The notes under the pieces: generated by a model
What the model was told of the DNA's origin: nothing
The model's database searches: none
What the model saw: the letters and a program-made list of their open reading frames with translations, nothing else
In this document: one piece after another, positions 63,501 through 64,000 of the stretch
Position numbering within the stretch: the first letter of the stretch is position 1
How the letters are laid out: each line of letters opens with the position of its first letter
From: Metallyticus violacea
Taxonomy: Eukaryota; Arthropoda; Insecta; Mantodea; Metallyticidae
Direction: 5' to 3'
NCBI GenBank assembly: GCA_030762175.1
Contig: JAUJEO010000019.1
Coordinates: forward strand, 6,144,001-6,208,000
DNA length: 64,000 bases
Position numbers and translations under genes: made by a program

Positions 63501-64000
63501 AAGCATATTTTGCGCAAAGAATCCAGAAAAGATTAAAATTTTATTTCGAAGTTTGGAAACTTCGTTAGAATCACTTTTTTTCCGTTCTTATTTGAGATAA
63601 CTGGTTCTCTTTCATTATACTAGTTTGATAGCCTCAGACAAGCATATTATGCGCAAAGAATCTCGAAAAGAAAAAAATTTTTTTTCGAAGTTTGGAAACT
63701 TCCTTAGAATCACTTTTTTTCCATTCTTATTTGAGATAACTTGTTCTCTTTCATTATACTAGTTTGATAGCCTTAGACAAGCATATTATGCGCAAAGAAT
63801 CTCGAAAAGAAAAAAATTTTTTTTCGAAGTTTGGAAACTTCGTTAGAATCACTTTTTTTCCGTTCTTATTTAAGATTACTGGTTCTCTTTCATTATACTA
63901 GTTTGATAGCCTCAGACAAGCATATTATGCGCAAAGAATCTCGAAAAGAAAAAAATTTTTTTTCGAAGTTTGGAAACTTCGTTAGAATCACTTTTTTTCC
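57527..64000 (+). repeat. Diverged third copy of the 33.5-40.5 kb sequence
   Basis: Monomer order matches 33.48 kb onward at an offset of 24,039-24,040 bp up to about 63,115. It includes the two M3 blocks (57.5 and 59.6 kb), the M2 block (60.6 kb) and the start of the 19-monomer HOR (62.4 kb). Copy-specific changes are scattered, for example GAGAAACTTCG near 59,801, GGTTGTCTTTC near 60,129 and ATCTTGAAAAG near 61,161. Subtracting the 10,701-bp duplication leaves an older period of about 13,339 bp (96 monomers). Near 63,120 about four monomers are missing. Confidence 0.8.
60593..61287 (+). repeat. M2 block with terminal hybrid
   Basis: Five monomers as at 36,554, including the GTTATAATC / CCATTCTTATCTGAG hybrid, but the AAGAAG monomer keeps the full T run. 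The T deletion therefore arose after the 13.3-kb layer split and before the 10.7-kb duplication. Confidence 0.75.

Larger units (their letters stand above)
1..64000 (+). repeat. 139-bp tandem satellite array filling the window
   Basis: A unit of about 139 bp repeats head to tail, always in this orientation, about 460 times. Landmarks in order within a monomer: GCAAAGAATCTCG, an A7T8 tract, a dyad CGAAGTTTGGAAACTTCG, TTAGAATCAC, a T7 run, CCGTTC, GAGATAACTGG, TTCATTATACTAG, GATAGCCTCAGAC and GCATATTATGC. I counted 43 G+C in a 139-base consensus (31%). Most monomers differ from the consensus by only a few bases, and indels are mainly one base in the A/T runs. No stretch over 300 bases departs from the pattern, so there is no room for a gene or mobile element. 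Scale, homogeneity and HOR structure are those of eukaryotic centromeric or pericentromeric satellite; the centromeric role is inference. The family and species are not recognised. Confidence 0.98.

Noticed and set aside
1..64000. CRISPR array
   Set aside because: There are regular direct repeats, but the whole 139-bp period is conserved and there are no unique spacers. No cas-like coding sequence is present.
1..64000. Bacterial or phage DNA with rho-independent terminators (the dyad near a T run)
   Set aside because: The dyad follows the long T run on the + strand, and the downstream T7 run is about 12 bp away. There are no genes to terminate, and a 64-kb satellite with HORs is a eukaryotic feature.
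1..64000. tRNA- or SINE-derived origin (GGTTCTCTTTC resembling the start of a Pol III B box)
   Set aside because: Only GGTTC matches; the rest of the B box and a correctly spaced A box are absent, and no cloverleaf can be drawn.
1..64000. Telomeric or rDNA spacer repeat
   Set aside because: No short telomere-type motif such as TTAGGG or TTAGG in tandem is present, and no rRNA gene segment interrupts the array.
1..64000. Inverted segments or a hidden transposable element
   Set aside because: Scanning for the reverse complements of landmarks (for example GATTCTTTGC, AGTTATCTC) found no monomer in the opposite orientation, and no stretch longer than a few bases fails to match the monomer.

Overview
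The window is one uninterrupted array of a tandem satellite DNA. A monomer of about 139 bp, roughly 31% G+C, repeats head to tail on the same strand from base 1 to base 64,000 (about 460 copies). I see no unique-sequence island, no gene, no RNA gene, no transposon insertion, no inversion and no N gap. Both window edges fall inside the array, so it continues beyond them. An array of this size and organisation is typical of eukaryotic centromeric or pericentromeric heterochromatin. I do not recognise the monomer family and cannot name the organism.

Monomers are not random copies. Diagnostic variants at about ten positions define monomer types that follow one another in a fixed order. The main order is a higher-order repeat (HOR) of 19 monomers, 2,641 bp, seen intact at 38,361-41,001 and 49,062-51,702 and as an 18-monomer version at 29,471-31,970. 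Around it lie shortened, lengthened and rearranged versions. A second block type (called M2 here) has an AAGAAG arm and occurs at the left edge and near 6.3, 16.1, 20.9, 21.4, 36.6, 47.3 and 60.6 kb. A third (M3), marked by GGAAATTTCC, occurs near 15.1, 20.1, 33.5, 35.6, 41.7, 46.8, 52.4, 57.5 and 59.6 kb.

Layout. 1-33 kb is a mosaic of HOR pieces with several local duplications (9 monomers at 2.1-4.6 kb, 4 monomers at 20.85-21.96 kb, 8 monomers at 26.2-28.5 kb) and hybrid monomers at the joins. 36.1-57.5 kb is a direct duplication of a 10,701-bp unit (77 monomers), nearly identical between copies. From 57.5 kb to the end, the sequence is a more diverged copy of the sequence from 33.5 kb. This implies an older repeat layer of about 13.34 kb that existed before the 10.7-kb duplication.

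The monomer carries several palindromic elements: an 18-bp dyad (CGAAGTTT-GG-AAACTTCG), an A7T8 tract, GCATA-T-TATGC, TGCGCA and ACTAGT. In one HOR phase a 17-bp stretch matches the first 11 bases of the CENP-B box consensus but lacks its CGGGA end. Open reading frames of up to 106 codons exist only because the repeat is stop-poor over short spans. They recur with the repeat and are not genes.
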